Source: Bradyrhizobium sp. CCBAU 53338
Lineage (GTDB): Bacteria; Pseudomonadota; Alphaproteobacteria; Rhizobiales; Xanthobacteraceae
Direction of reading: 5' to 3'
DNA length: 64,000 nt
NCBI RefSeq assembly: GCF_015291665.1
Contig: NZ_CP030048.1
Span: 2,108,001-2,172,000 of the forward strand
Part shown: positions 18,611-26,983 of the stretch, piece by piece
Layout of the letters: each line of letters begins with the position of its first letter
Position numbering within the stretch: position 1 is the first letter of the stretch
Position numbers and translations under genes: made by a program
The notes under the pieces: generated by a model
Seen by the model: the letters and a program-made list of their open reading frames with translations, nothing else
The model's database searches: none
What the model was told of the DNA's origin: nothing

Positions 18611-19648
18611 ATGCAGAGCTTTAAGGCCAGCTACAAGTTCTCCCCACTCAAGGCGGGGTGCCTATTTTTGGGAGCGGCACTCGCGCTCGGTGCGATGTCT
18701 CGCGAGGCGAAATCGGCGGAGTCCGCTCGCGGGGCGCCTGCGATCGCGTCCGCAAGCAGCGTCACGCACTATCGGACCAAAGAGGTCGACGGCGTGAAGA
18801 TCTTCTACCGCGAAACCGGTCCAAAGGACGCTCCGGTGCTCCTCCTGCTGCACGGCTTTCCGACGTCCTCCCACATGTTTCGCAACCTGATGCCGGCGCT
18901 TGCCGATCGCTACCATGTCATCGCGCCTGACTACCCCGGCTACGGACAGAGCGAGTCGCCGGACCGCGCTAAGTTCAACTATACGTTCGACCGCTACGGT
19001 GAGCTCGTCGACGGGCTGCTCGATCAACTCGGCGTCGCCAAGTACGCAATGTACGTCATGGACTACGGCGCGCCCGTCGGCTGGCGGCTGGCGCTCAAGC
19101 ATCCCGAGCGGATCAGTGGCCTGATCGTACAGAACGGCAACGCATACAACGAAGGCCTCAAGGAGTTCTGGGATCCAATCAAGGCCTACTGGTCCGATCA
19201 TTCGGACGCCCATCGGAAGGCATTGTACTCCCTCGTCTCGCCGGAGACGACGATCTTCCAGTACACCGACGGCGTGTCGGATACCAGCCGCGTCTCTCCG
19301 GACAACTGGATTCACGACCAGGCCTTGCTGGACCGTCCCGGCAATGCGGAGATCCAGATGGACCTCTTCTACGACTACCGCACCAATGTCCCGCTCTATC
19401 CCGCGGTGCAGGCTTACTTTCGCAAGTACCAACCGCCAACGCTCATTGTCTGGGGCAAGAACGACAAGATCTTTCCTGCCGACGGCGCGTATCCTTACAA
19501 GCGCGACCTTCCCGAGGTCGAGTTTCATCTAATCGACACCGGTCATTTCGTGCTCGAAGACAAGGCTGACGAGGTGGTGCCGCTGATCCGCGACTTCCTC
19601 AAGCGCAAGGTCGGTACCGAAACGAAGCGGAAAGTTGCCGTGCAGTGA
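18611..19648 (+). CDS. secreted alpha/beta hydrolase, haloalkane dehalogenase/epoxide hydrolase-like
   Basis: Protein of 345 aa with a Sec-type signal peptide in the first about 40 residues (hydrophobic core [14 protein letters not shown]). The mature part has [16 protein letters not shown] and the catalytic Asp in VMDYGAPVG, where serine hydrolases carry Ser. An Asp nucleophile is a feature of haloalkane dehalogenases and epoxide hydrolases. The C-terminal HFVLEDK supplies the His. GGAGG lies just before the ATG at 18611. It ends the hydrolase run; a strong GC hairpin follows. Confidence 0.85.
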   Translation: MQSFKASYKFSPLKAGCLFLGAALALGAMSREAKSAESARGAPAIASASSVTHYRTKEVDGVKIFYRETGPKDAPVLLLLHGFPTSSHMFRNLMPALADRYHVIAPDYPGYGQSESPDRAKFNYTFDRYGELVDGLLDQLGVAKYAMYVMDYGAPVGWRLALKHPERISGLIVQNGNAYNEGLKEFWDPIKAYWSDHSDAHRKALYSLVSPETTIFQYTDGVSDTSRVSPDNWIHDQALLDRPGNAEIQMDLFYDYRTNVPLYPAVQAYFRKYQPPTLIVWGKNDKIFPADGAYPYKRDLPEVEFHLIDTGHFVLEDKADEVVPLIRDFLKRKVGTETKRKVAVQ

Positions 19649-19655
19649 CAAGCCT

Positions 19656-19680
19656 CGGCCCGGGCTTCTCGCCCGGGCCG
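19656..19680 (+). terminator. GC-rich hairpin, terminator-like
   Basis: A perfect 10-bp inverted repeat (CGGCCCGGGC and GCCCGGGCCG) with a 5-base loop begins 7 bases after the hydrolase stop codon. No T-run follows, so it may be an intrinsic terminator of the GC-rich type or a transcript 3'-end stabiliser. Confidence 0.6.
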
Positions 19681-19728
19681 TCCGGCGTTTCGCGAAAATT
19701 GACCTCACGTTTTGAAGGGCCGAAGTCG

Positions 19729-20220
19729 ATGAAAAGGAGTCTCTGCTTTCTCCTGCTGGCAGCATCCGTGGCGATGCCGTCCACGGCGGGTCACGCGGAC
19801 GGAGAGGGCTCTCCGATCTTCGGCGTCACGATCCCTGAAAATTATCGCCAATGGGAGATGATCGCGCCTTCGCAAGAAGACGGCAGCTTCAACGAACTCC
19901 GCGCGATCCTCGGAAATGCAATCTCCGTCAAGGCATATCGAGAGGGGACGCTTCCATTTCCGGACGGGGCGATATTGGTCAAGCTCGCTTGGAAGCGAGT
20001 GCCCTCCCCGGAGTTTGGTGGAGCGTTCGTGCCGGGCCATGCGACGACGGTCCAGATCATGGTCAAAGATTCGAAAAGATACGCCTTCACGGGAGGATGG
20101 GGCTTTGGCCGGTTCGTGGACGGCCAGCCGGTGGACAGAGCTCAGCATGAGACCTGCTTCGGCTGCCACCAAGCTAACGTCAAAGAGCACGACTTCGTCT
20201 TCACGAGGTTAGCGCCATGA
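19729..20220 (+). CDS. cytochrome P460 family protein
   Basis: Periplasmic heme protein of 163 aa with an N-terminal signal peptide (SLCFLLLAASVAMPSTAGHA). The covalent heme-binding CxxCH is present as CFGCH near residue 146, in the place expected for this family. The central region VTIPENYRQWEMI and TFTGGWGFG-like segment match the cytochrome P460 fold. Characterised relatives oxidise hydroxylamine, but many family members of this type have no proven activity. The next gene overlaps its stop codon (ATGA), so it starts an operon with the two small membrane-protein genes. Confidence 0.8.
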   Translation: MKRSLCFLLLAASVAMPSTAGHADGEGSPIFGVTIPENYRQWEMIAPSQEDGSFNELRAILGNAISVKAYREGTLPFPDGAILVKLAWKRVPSPEFGGAFVPGHATTVQIMVKDSKRYAFTGGWGFGRFVDGQPVDRAQHETCFGCHQANVKEHDFVFTRLAP

Positions 20221-20648
20221 CACCCGCGAACTCCGAAGAAAAAATAATGACCCCGGAAAACCAGACCAACTCGCACGACGGATCCAGCCCGGGAGCGATG
20301 ACAGCCGGCAGCTGGACGATATTGATTGTGCTCCTGCTGCTGCTTGCAGCCACGCTGTGGATCGCAGTCCTCGGGTGGTCGTCAGGAAGCGGAGCCGACG
20401 TTCCTGCTTCCGGGTATGATGCGCTCGCGCTCGGGGTCCTGTTCTCCTTAGCTGTCGGTCTCGGCCTCATGGGACTTGTCTTCTACAGCAGCCGCGGAGG
20501 GTACGACGAACCGCCCTCACTGCTGCCGGCCGAAAAGCCAGACGAGAACGAGAGCGTCGGACCAGAAATGGGCGCCATGACCGCAGTACTCAGCGTCACC
20601 ACGGCAAGCGCCATGAGAAAGCAGTCGGCAGCCAAGGAGAGGGAATGA
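20217..20648 (+). CDS. small membrane protein, two transmembrane segments
   Basis: Protein of 143 aa with two hydrophobic helices, about 32-52 ([20 protein letters not shown]) and about 68-90, and a polar, acidic C-terminal half. No family is recognised. It overlaps the P460 gene upstream by 4 bases and the DUF202 gene downstream by 4 bases (ATGA at both ends), so all three are translationally coupled, and it is probably an inner-membrane accessory to them. An alternative start lies at the ATG ten codons in. Confidence 0.7.
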   Translation: MTPANSEEKIMTPENQTNSHDGSSPGAMTAGSWTILIVLLLLLAATLWIAVLGWSSGSGADVPASGYDALALGVLFSLAVGLGLMGLVFYSSRGGYDEPPSLLPAEKPDENESVGPEMGAMTAVLSVTTASAMRKQSAAKERE

Positions 20649-21038
20649 TCATGGTCCCGGCGTACAGCGATCATTCGGCCAACGAGCGAACCTTCCTCGC
20701 GTGGGTTCGCACCGGAATCGCCATCATGTCATTCGGCATCGTGCCGGAAAAATTCAATCTGTTCATTCGGACGCTGGCGATTTCCGAAACCACCGACGCC
20801 CTGCGCAAAGCGCAACTGGAGCGAATATCCAGTCATCTGGGTCCCGACGAGAGCATCGCCCTCATCGCCGGGGGGGGGGGCGCTGATAGCGATACAGACG
20901 CTGCGCTTCGCACTTAACAGCCGTCTCCTGGACGACACAGAAGCGCATGTCTTGAGCGGTGTTCGCGCGGGTTCCGTCGTTTCGTCGCTGCTCATTCTGC
21001 TCGTCGTGGCCATCGCTACCTACCAGGTCTTCAACTGA
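20645..21038 (+). pseudogene. DUF202 (YidH-like) membrane protein, out of frame at an 11-G tract
   Basis: The first frame reads the DUF202 hallmark [18 protein letters not shown] and runs to the G tract at 20870-20880. After the tract, the rest of the family ([17 protein letters not shown], a VRAG turn, and the last membrane helix ending TYQVFN) is in another frame. With 10 or 13 Gs the two parts join into a 130-aa, three-helix inner-membrane protein of normal size. As written (11 Gs) the product would stop at 90 aa without the second half. A slippage-prone, phase-variable gene or a sequencing miscount are both possible. Confidence 0.8.
20870..20880 (+). repeat. homopolymeric G tract (11 nt) inside the DUF202 gene
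   Basis: Eleven consecutive Gs lie at about codon 76 of the DUF202 reading frame. A tract of this length in a coding region is rare outside phase-variable loci. The change of one G decides whether the gene is in frame. Confidence 0.9.
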
Positions 21039-21100
21039 TCCGCTGACGAAAAAAATTTATCGACCTTGATGGAGAGGCAGCCGAAGATTTAAGAGACGAG

Positions 21101-22327
21101 GTGCTTTCGCGCCGATGGTTCTTGACGGCTACAGCGGGGGCTGCCGGGGCAGCAATCGCTAGTACCGCCTCGGCTGAAACTTTGGCCGACGTGCCCGATC
21201 GCGGGCCCGGCGCGGATCTGAGCGCGCATAGCGAACGCTCCCGTTTCGCCAAGCTCGACCGTATTCCGGAGTCCACGCCAGGTAAGCGGAACATCGATCC
21301 CAGCGATGCCATCAACTCCAAAACGCCCCACCAGAAACTAGTCGGCAACATCACGCCGACTGATCTGCATTATGAGCGCAGTCATTCCGGCGTGCCCGAC
21401 ATTGATCCCTCGCAGCACCGTTTGCTCATTCATGGCATGGTCGGCAAGCCTCTGATGTTCAGCGTCGACGATCTCAAGCGCATGCCCTCGGTCACGCGCA
21501 TCGTCTTCATCGAATGCACCGGCAATGGTTGGGAAAACTGGAAGAAGGCGGATCCTGACGTGACCGTGCAGAACACTCACGGTCTTGTCAGTACCAACGA
21601 ATGGACTGGCGTGCCGCTGAAATTCCTGGTCGATCTCGTCGCCAAGGACAAGGGAGCCAACTGGATGCTGGCGGAGGGCGGCGACGGCGCTGGAGTCGAC
21701 CGCAGCATTCCGCTGACCGACGAAATCATGGAGGAGGCGTTCGTCGCCTACGGGCAGAATGGCGAACCGCTGCGCCCTGCGCACGGATTTCCATTGCGTC
21801 TGCTGATGCCGGGCTTCGAGGGCAATCTCAACATCAAATGGCTGCGCCGCCTCAAGTTCGGCACCGCGCCGTGGATGACGCGCTGGGAGACCGCGCGCTA
21901 CACGCAATTGCTCGCGAGCGGCAAGGCACGGCAATTCCAGCTGCGGATGGACACCAACTCCGTCATCACCCAGCCTTCGGGGATGATGCAGATCCAGCCG
22001 GGCTACATCAACATCTCCGGTCTCGCCTGGAGCGGGCACGGCAAGATCGCCAAGGTCGAGATCTCGACCGACGGCACCAAGACCTGGAAGCAGGCGCAAC
22101 TGAGCCTGCCGGTATTGGCCAAGGCGCAGGTGCGATTCCAGATGGACTGGATGTGGGACGGCAAGCCGACCACGATCGTCAGCCGCTCGACCGACGAGCA
22201 AGGCAATGTTCAGCCGGACCGGAAATCCTTCATCGCCGCGATGGGGACCAACGCGCTGTTTCACTACAACGCCCAGCAGACCTGGAGCATCGACGGAGCC
22301 GGGAGGGTTCGCAATGTCCTCGCATAG
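21101..22327 (+). CDS. soxC: SoxC-like sulfite/sulfane dehydrogenase, molybdopterin subunit
   Basis: Protein of 408 aa with a Tat signal (SRRWFLTATAGAAG) and the sulfite-oxidase molybdopterin fold. The molybdenum-ligand Cys lies in FIECTGNGWENW. A C-terminal dimerisation domain follows (GYINISGLAWSGHGKI). In the Sox system SoxCD oxidises the sulfane sulfur bound to SoxY in the periplasm. A GTG start at 21101 is used because it begins the signal and no ATG is in frame nearby. The next gene, for its cytochrome partner, overlaps the 3' end. No soxXYZAB genes are in this window. Confidence 0.9.
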   Translation: MLSRRWFLTATAGAAGAAIASTASAETLADVPDRGPGADLSAHSERSRFAKLDRIPESTPGKRNIDPSDAINSKTPHQKLVGNITPTDLHYERSHSGVPDIDPSQHRLLIHGMVGKPLMFSVDDLKRMPSVTRIVFIECTGNGWENWKKADPDVTVQNTHGLVSTNEWTGVPLKFLVDLVAKDKGANWMLAEGGDGAGVDRSIPLTDEIMEEAFVAYGQNGEPLRPAHGFPLRLLMPGFEGNLNIKWLRRLKFGTAPWMTRWETARYTQLLASGKARQFQLRMDTNSVITQPSGMMQIQPGYINISGLAWSGHGKIAKVEISTDGTKTWKQAQLSLPVLAKAQVRFQMDWMWDGKPTTIVSRSTDEQGNVQPDRKSFIAAMGTNALFHYNAQQTWSIDGAGRVRNVLA

Positions 22328-22862
22328 CAAGCTGCTTCCCGCAGGCATCTTCATTGTGGGACTGCTCGCAGCCCCAGCCTTTGCCGTTGATTTCGGACGT
22401 CCGGCGACGCCTGATGAGATCAAGCTGTGGGACATCGATGTCGGTCCCGACGGCAAGGGCCTGCCCGATGGCAGCGGCACCGTCGCACAGGGCAAGCAGG
22501 TGTTTTCAGACTATTGCTCTGCCTGCCATGGCGAGAATGGCCAGGGCGGAATCAAGGATCGCCTTGCCGGCGGACAGGGCACGCTCGCCTCCAACATGCC
22601 GGTCAAAACCGTGGGCAGCTTCTGGCCCTATGCGACGACATTGTTCGACTACATCCATCGCGCGATGCCGTATCCGACGCCGGGCTCGCTCAGTACCGAT
22701 GAGACCTACGCCGTCACCGCCTACATCCTCAGCCTCAACGGCATCGTTCCGGCAGACGGCAAGGTCGACAAGGAGTCCTTGCCGAAAATCAGGATGCCCA
22801 ATCGCGACGGCTTTGTTCCGGATCCGGAATTCGATCCGGCGAAGCTGTTTCACAAGAAGTGA
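22314..22862 (+). CDS. soxD: SoxD-like c-type cytochrome, partner of SoxC
   Basis: Periplasmic protein of 182 aa with a signal peptide (FIVGLLAAPAFA) and a single class I heme site, CSACH, near residue 70. A likely axial Met lies in IHRAMPYPTP. The conserved end MPNRDGFVPDPEF is seen in many SoxD-like partners. This is a one-heme form, shorter than the classical two-heme SoxD. It overlaps soxC by 14 bases, with GGGAGGG as the ribosome-binding site, so equimolar expression is expected. Confidence 0.85.
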   Translation: MSSHSKLLPAGIFIVGLLAAPAFAVDFGRPATPDEIKLWDIDVGPDGKGLPDGSGTVAQGKQVFSDYCSACHGENGQGGIKDRLAGGQGTLASNMPVKTVGSFWPYATTLFDYIHRAMPYPTPGSLSTDETYAVTAYILSLNGIVPADGKVDKESLPKIRMPNRDGFVPDPEFDPAKLFHKK

Positions 22863-22872
22863 GCGCGTGCGC

Positions 22873-23346
22873 GTGAAGCTGTCGAGATTGATCGGGATGG
22901 TCGCGCTGATAGCCGCGACATGTTTATGGGAGACCCAAGTTATGGCCGCGGACGGACTCATCACCATCAAGAGCAAGTTTGGACCTGAAGACACGATGAA
23001 GCGGCTTGAGGCCGAGGTGAAGGCCAGGGGCCTCACCGTATTCGCTCACATTGATCACGCCGCGGGTGCGGCCGCTGTCGATCTGAAGCTGCGGCCAACG
23101 GATCTGCTCATCTTCGGAAATGCCAAGGGTGGTGCGCCGTTGATGCAACAGGCGCAGACGGCCGGCATCGACTTGCCATTGAAAGCGCTGGTCTGGCAGG
23201 ACGAGCAGGGCGCGACCTGGCTGTCCTACAACGATCCGGCCTTTCTCGCACAACGTCACGGCGCCGGTGAGCCGGCCAGGCCAGTCGTCGCGGCGCTGAC
23301 CGGCGCGTTGCATGCGATCGCGACCAAGGTGACCTCAAAGCCCTGA
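22873..23346 (+). CDS. exported DUF302 domain protein
   Basis: Protein of 157 aa with a signal peptide (SRLIGMVALIAATCLWETQV) and a DUF302 domain: LEAEVKARGLTVFAHIDHAAGA, DLLIFGNAKGGAPLM, and LVWQDEQGATWLSYNDP. DUF302 proteins bind small ligands or metals and commonly sit beside sulfur or redox genes. A GTG at 22873 was chosen because it starts directly at the signal; GTG 22867 is equally possible. It is 10 bases downstream of soxD and is surely co-transcribed. Confidence 0.82.
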   Translation: MKLSRLIGMVALIAATCLWETQVMAADGLITIKSKFGPEDTMKRLEAEVKARGLTVFAHIDHAAGAAAVDLKLRPTDLLIFGNAKGGAPLMQQAQTAGIDLPLKALVWQDEQGATWLSYNDPAFLAQRHGAGEPARPVVAALTGALHAIATKVTSKP

Positions 23347-23734
23347 TCAGGGACGTTCCGATGCCCGTGTCGTATTTAACACGCAGCCGTGACCGACACC
23401 GACTTCGCGCAATTCGCGATGGCTCCGTCTGAAGACACTCCGCGAGAAGGTTCCTGCCTGGCCATTTCGAACCCCCGGTCGCGGGCGCGCGTGTCGGCCC
23501 GGTCCTGCAGCCAACCGTGCTATTCGCATTCGCGGATGGCGCCGGCTTCACGCAGCACGGAAATAGCTCATCCACGAAGGGCCCTTATAGTGGGCCGTCG
23601 TTCTCTCTTCATCGGCATCGCGTTGGCTTCTGCCGGGCGAATCCGTTCGGTTCTGCGCGGTTAGCACGGAGCAGGGATTCGCAATCGGCAGGGCTACGCC
23701 TTGTCCACCTGATTCGCACTGTCTGTGCAAAACG
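23347..23734. other. non-coding stretch between DUF302 and the SRAP pseudogene
   Basis: No reading frame with a credible start, ribosome-binding site or recognisable family is seen on either strand. GGGCCC and GGGCC words at about 23580-23600 could form a weak hairpin. It may be the decayed flank of the pseudogene that follows. Confidence 0.5.
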
Positions 23735-24280
23735 CTACGCTTCTGGCGCGGGGTCTTCCTTCTCGCCGGTCGTAACGATCCTCAGGGTACCGTCCGGAAG
23801 CGGTCGCTGCAGCGCTTTGGCTCGATCCCACGTCGCTCGCATCCAGACATCGTGCGCCTCGGCCGTGGTCAGGATCGTCGGCATAGCCTTTGGGTGCACG
23901 CGCTTCACCTCGGGGTTGGGTTCGCAGGTCAGGAACCCGAAGACGTCGATGGTGACCTCGCCTTCCTTCACCTTGCGAGCGCTCGTCCAGTTCGTTCAGA
24001 TGCCGGCGAAGGCGACGAGGGGACGAGGTTCATCACGAGCGGATTACACCGGGGCCTTGCAGTTTTGGAAGCGATGTAAGGGCACGAGGCAGCGATTGCC
24101 AGGCCCTAGCCAGCGCTTCCAGTGGCTGCTGCTTGTGCTGCGGATATTCGTGGTGCCGCTATCCGGCTCTATCCGCAGAAACTCCTTGAAATCTAAGGTC
24201 TTGCCGTTGGCCTCGAGCTTTTGCGCGCGTCCTTTAGTCGCGTTTATCACGGCCTTCGACGACGAAGGCATTCCCCATTG
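23735..24280 (-). pseudogene. SOS response-associated peptidase (SRAP/YedK-like), degraded
   Basis: One minus-strand frame carries SRAP family segments in order: WGMPSSSK, TNIRSTSSSHWKRWLG, NRCLVPLHRF, then after a TAA (24046-24044) PLVAFAGI, a TGA where Trp is expected, [27 protein letters not shown], and [23 protein letters not shown] proteins crosslink to abasic sites in single-stranded DNA through Cys2. Here the N-terminus with Cys2 is missing, two in-frame stops are present and some 15-20 residues near the first stop seem deleted. It is a dead gene. Confidence 0.8.
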
Positions 24281-24307
24281 TGAATAAGCGCCGAAGTTGG
24301 ACCCCAT

Positions 24308-24719
24308 AGTTTACAATATGACCCCACGCTCGATATAATTTCGGTGATCGTCCAAAGGTTTCGCCATTGCTTGCCGGGCTCTAACCTTCGACGCCGGGCA
24401 AGGGGTCAATCAGCGCGTAGAATGACACTCCTGGGCCGCAAGACCCGAAAGCCTTTACCTTGAAAGTTGAAAGAGTAGAGGCGAACTCGGCGGTTAAGCC
24501 GCGGGGTCGCCTATCCCTGATGTTTAGCCCACAGCACCGCGAAGGTGCCCGCTTCCAGCAGGTGACCAGACCAGGTTCTTACTGGGCGACAGCAGCCGAA
24601 CTCGCCCTAAAGTCTTCTTAACATAGGTTAGGCCAGTTGCGTCCGGTCAGCGGAACGTCCTTAACGGCCGAGCAATCATTGCATTCTAGCTTTCGCGCAA
24701 AGTGAAAGAAAGTACGACT
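24308..24719. other. non-coding stretch upstream of the EAL gene
   Basis: No gene is supported here. Two copies of GACCCCA lie 18 bases apart at 24300-24330, close to the point where the SRAP homology breaks off, and may mark the edge of a lost mobile element. The last part must hold the promoter of the EAL gene; no copy of the ECF signature is found in it. Confidence 0.45.
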
Positions 24720-25496
24720 ATGAACACGTGCGCGGGTTGCCGTCTCAGCGAGAGCTTGCCTTTCAAATTCAAAATGGCTTTTCAACCGATCGTCGATCTT
24801 TCGGCGGTTGAGGTCTGGGGATACGAAGCGCTCGTTAGGGGCGAAAATGGGGAGTCAGCCCATACCGTCCTCGCACAGGTGAACGACGAGACCCGGTACA
24901 GCTTCGACCAAGCGGCCCGTGTCACGGCAATTGAAGCCGCAGGGCCACTCTTCGCGGGCAGGGACATGCGGCTGTCCATCAACTTCATGCCGAACGCAGT
25001 ATACGAGCCCAAAGCGTGCATCCAAAAGTCGCTTGCCGCCGCGAAGCGCGTGGAATTTCCACATCGTAATCTCATGTTCGAGTTCACCGAGAACGAGCGG
25101 ATGGTGGATCCGGCCCACGTTGCAAGGATCGTGGAAGCATATCGCAAGTTCGGCTTCTGGACGGCACTCGATGATTTCGGGGCAGGATACGCCGGGCTCG
25201 GTCTCTTGGCCCGATTGCAGCCCGATCTGATCAAGATCGACATGGAACTGATCCGCGACATACATGCCAGCCAAGCCAAGCAAACAGTTGTCGCTGGCAT
25301 CGTGAATATCGCGCGCGAGCTTGACGTCCGCGTTCTCGCCGAAGGCATCGAGAACGAAGCCGAACTCGGCGTGTTGAGAGCGGCTGGCATCAATCTGTTT
25401 CAGGGCTATTACTTCGCAAAGCCAGGATTCATGACGTTGCCGCAAGTTGCTTTCATTGCGGAGAAGCCGATTGAAGCAGCTTTGGCAGCACGATGA
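24720..25496 (+). CDS. EAL-domain cyclic-di-GMP phosphodiesterase
   Basis: Protein of 258 aa consisting of an EAL domain with a short N-terminal CxxC segment (CAGC). The signature residues are kept: EAL in WGYEALVRG, acidic FEFTENERMVD, DDFG in ALDDFGAGYAG, a Lys/Asp pair in LIKIDMELIR, EGIEN, and FQGYYFAKP. Hydrolysis of cyclic-di-GMP to pGpG is therefore plausible. It has no sensor of its own and lies 212 bp before a BLUF photoreceptor gene, so the two may form a split version of blue-light controlled phosphodiesterases such as BlrP1. The ATG at 24720 follows a GAAAG site. Confidence 0.88.
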   Translation: MNTCAGCRLSESLPFKFKMAFQPIVDLSAVEVWGYEALVRGENGESAHTVLAQVNDETRYSFDQAARVTAIEAAGPLFAGRDMRLSINFMPNAVYEPKACIQKSLAAAKRVEFPHRNLMFEFTENERMVDPAHVARIVEAYRKFGFWTALDDFGAGYAGLGLLARLQPDLIKIDMELIRDIHASQAKQTVVAGIVNIARELDVRVLAEGIENEAELGVLRAAGINLFQGYYFAKPGFMTLPQVAFIAEKPIEAALAAR

Positions 25497-25708
25497 CGAA
25501 TCAGCTCATTAGCTGCCCCGCCATTCAATCTCGTCGGCTGTTCGTTCGATATTGAACTAGGCTCATCCGTCCAAGGCGGGTGGCTCGGCTCGATACTCTC
25601 CCTTCAGAGCAGCGTATCGGCAGAGTGAATACGGCATTATCGACCAGCCCGTTGCTCTCGAGTGCGACTCGCAGTCAGCCAGACGTTCTAAGAGGTGAAC
25701 GAGGTACC

Positions 25709-26128
25709 ATGCTGTTTCGGTTGGTCTACCACAGTCGCAACTTGCTACGTCGGAAGGCCGTAGCCGCTGGCAGCGGGCTGATGAGCATTGCGAAGGCCGC
25801 AGAACAAAACAATCTTCAATTAGGGATATCCGGCGCCCTTCTATTCGACAAGGACACTTTTGCGCAAGTGCTCGAAGGAGACAGAACAAAGGTCACGCAA
25901 CTTTTCATCAGGATATGCAGCGATAGCCGACATACCGACATTAGTATCGTCGAGGCAAAGTCGGTCACCGACCGCAGGTTCGCCGATTGGGCTATGGCGC
26001 TTATTGCGAATCCTGCTGCGTCGCCTGTCGGACCGAACTACATTTCCGGCGATGCGGTGGTCGAGATGATGTTCGAGCAGATTCAGAATTCGGATGCTCC
26101 GCTGAGGGTTGCTGTTCCTGTCTGGTGA
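25709..26128 (+). CDS. BLUF-domain blue-light photoreceptor
   Basis: Protein of 139 aa, a single BLUF (FAD-binding) domain. The photocycle residues are visible: Tyr7 in RLVYHSR, Asn35 in QNNLQLGISG and Gln53 in FAQVLEG, with a Trp in FADWAM near the end. It has about four extra residues between Tyr and Asn compared with AppA. No output domain is present, so it must signal through a partner, most likely the neighbouring EAL protein. The ATG at 25709 has a GAGG nearby; an upstream extension to 25580 lacks support. Confidence 0.88.
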   Translation: MLFRLVYHSRNLLRRKAVAAGSGLMSIAKAAEQNNLQLGISGALLFDKDTFAQVLEGDRTKVTQLFIRICSDSRHTDISIVEAKSVTDRRFADWAMALIANPAASPVGPNYISGDAVVEMMFEQIQNSDAPLRVAVPVW

Positions 26129-26307
26129 GGACGCTGGGCAGCTGGCAACCTTACACGAAGAGTTCAAGTCGCTTTTGAGAATGCGGGTGTGGATGCGCGG
26201 TTGCCGCACTTTTTTACGGCCGGCTACTCGGATCGATCTGCTTTTATAGCTCGCCTCGACCGTTGACCGCTCGTGAGCATTACGTGAGTTTTCACAAGGC
26301 CCGTAGG

Positions 26308-26915
26308 CTAGGGCTTCAGATGGGCCGACACCATTGCCAGAAATTCTTGGCGCAGGATCGGATCATCCTTGAAGCAGCCGATCATTTTGCTATAGTCGAT
26401 AGATCCACGCCGTGCTTTTGTACGCCGCGTCCGCTGATGCAGTGATGCTCGGCTTTCACGAACACAGCCACGCCTTTCGGCTCGAGTTCGGATTAGATCG
26501 CATTCGCGATCTCGGTCGTAAACCTCTCTTGTATCTGCAGGCGCCTCGAATACCCGTCCACCACCCGCGCGAGTTTGGAAATGCCTACGACGCGCTGCGC
26601 CGGTACGTATCCTACCCATGCGCGCCCGACAATCGGTGCCATATGATGTTCGCAATGGCTACGGAAAGGAATGTTTCTGAGCAGAACCATATCGTCGTAA
26701 CCACCAGTCTCGGCGAATGTCGTTCGAAGATGCTCGGTCGGGTCTTCGAAATAGGTCCGATACGCTTCGACGACCCGCCGTGGCGTGTCTACGAGTCCTT
26801 CTCTTTCGGGATATTCCCCGATCCAGCGTAGAATCACCCTGAATGCCTCCTCGGCATCTTCCCTGGACATGACCTTTCCAGCCGTGGACGGCGAAACGTT
26901 TGAAAAATCTTGCAA
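26308..26915 (-). pseudogene. folE: GTP cyclohydrolase I, broken by a stop and a frameshift
   Basis: GTP cyclohydrolase I starts the folate/pterin pathway. The first 140 codons are intact: [26 protein letters not shown] with the zinc Cys and His residues, and [18 protein letters not shown] then replaces the expected Gln in NAI-Q-SELEPKG (26493-26495). The C-terminal part continues through HHCISGRGVQKHGVDLST, then changes frame to MIGCFKDDPILRQEFLAMV. Missing are the second zinc Cys region and the GTP-contacting end. A TTG start with AGAGG upstream is used. A TGATCC-N16-CGTT promoter signature precedes it. Confidence 0.85.
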
Positions 26916-26934
26916 CTTTTGACCTCTTATCTAA

Positions 26935-26963
26935 GGAAACGTCGCGTAAGTCGCTGTGGATCA
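26935..26963 (-). promoter_or_regulatory. ECF11-type promoter signature before folE
   Basis: On the minus strand, TGATCC (26963-26958), 16 bases, then CGTTTCC (26941-26935). It lies about 20 bases before the folE start at 26915. The two boxes and their spacing equal those before the ECF sigma gene. Confidence 0.7.
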
Positions 26964-26983
26964 CAGTCTGGAAAATGCGTGAA

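Noticed and set aside
21031..21065. A seventh TGATCC site before soxC
   Set aside because: TGATCC at 21034 is followed at 16 bases by TATCGA, not CGTT.
21601..22866. Long plus-strand frame upstream of the DUF302 protein
   Set aside because: The frame is open to 21601 but overlaps soxC and soxD in another frame; only the part from about 22867 belongs to a real gene.
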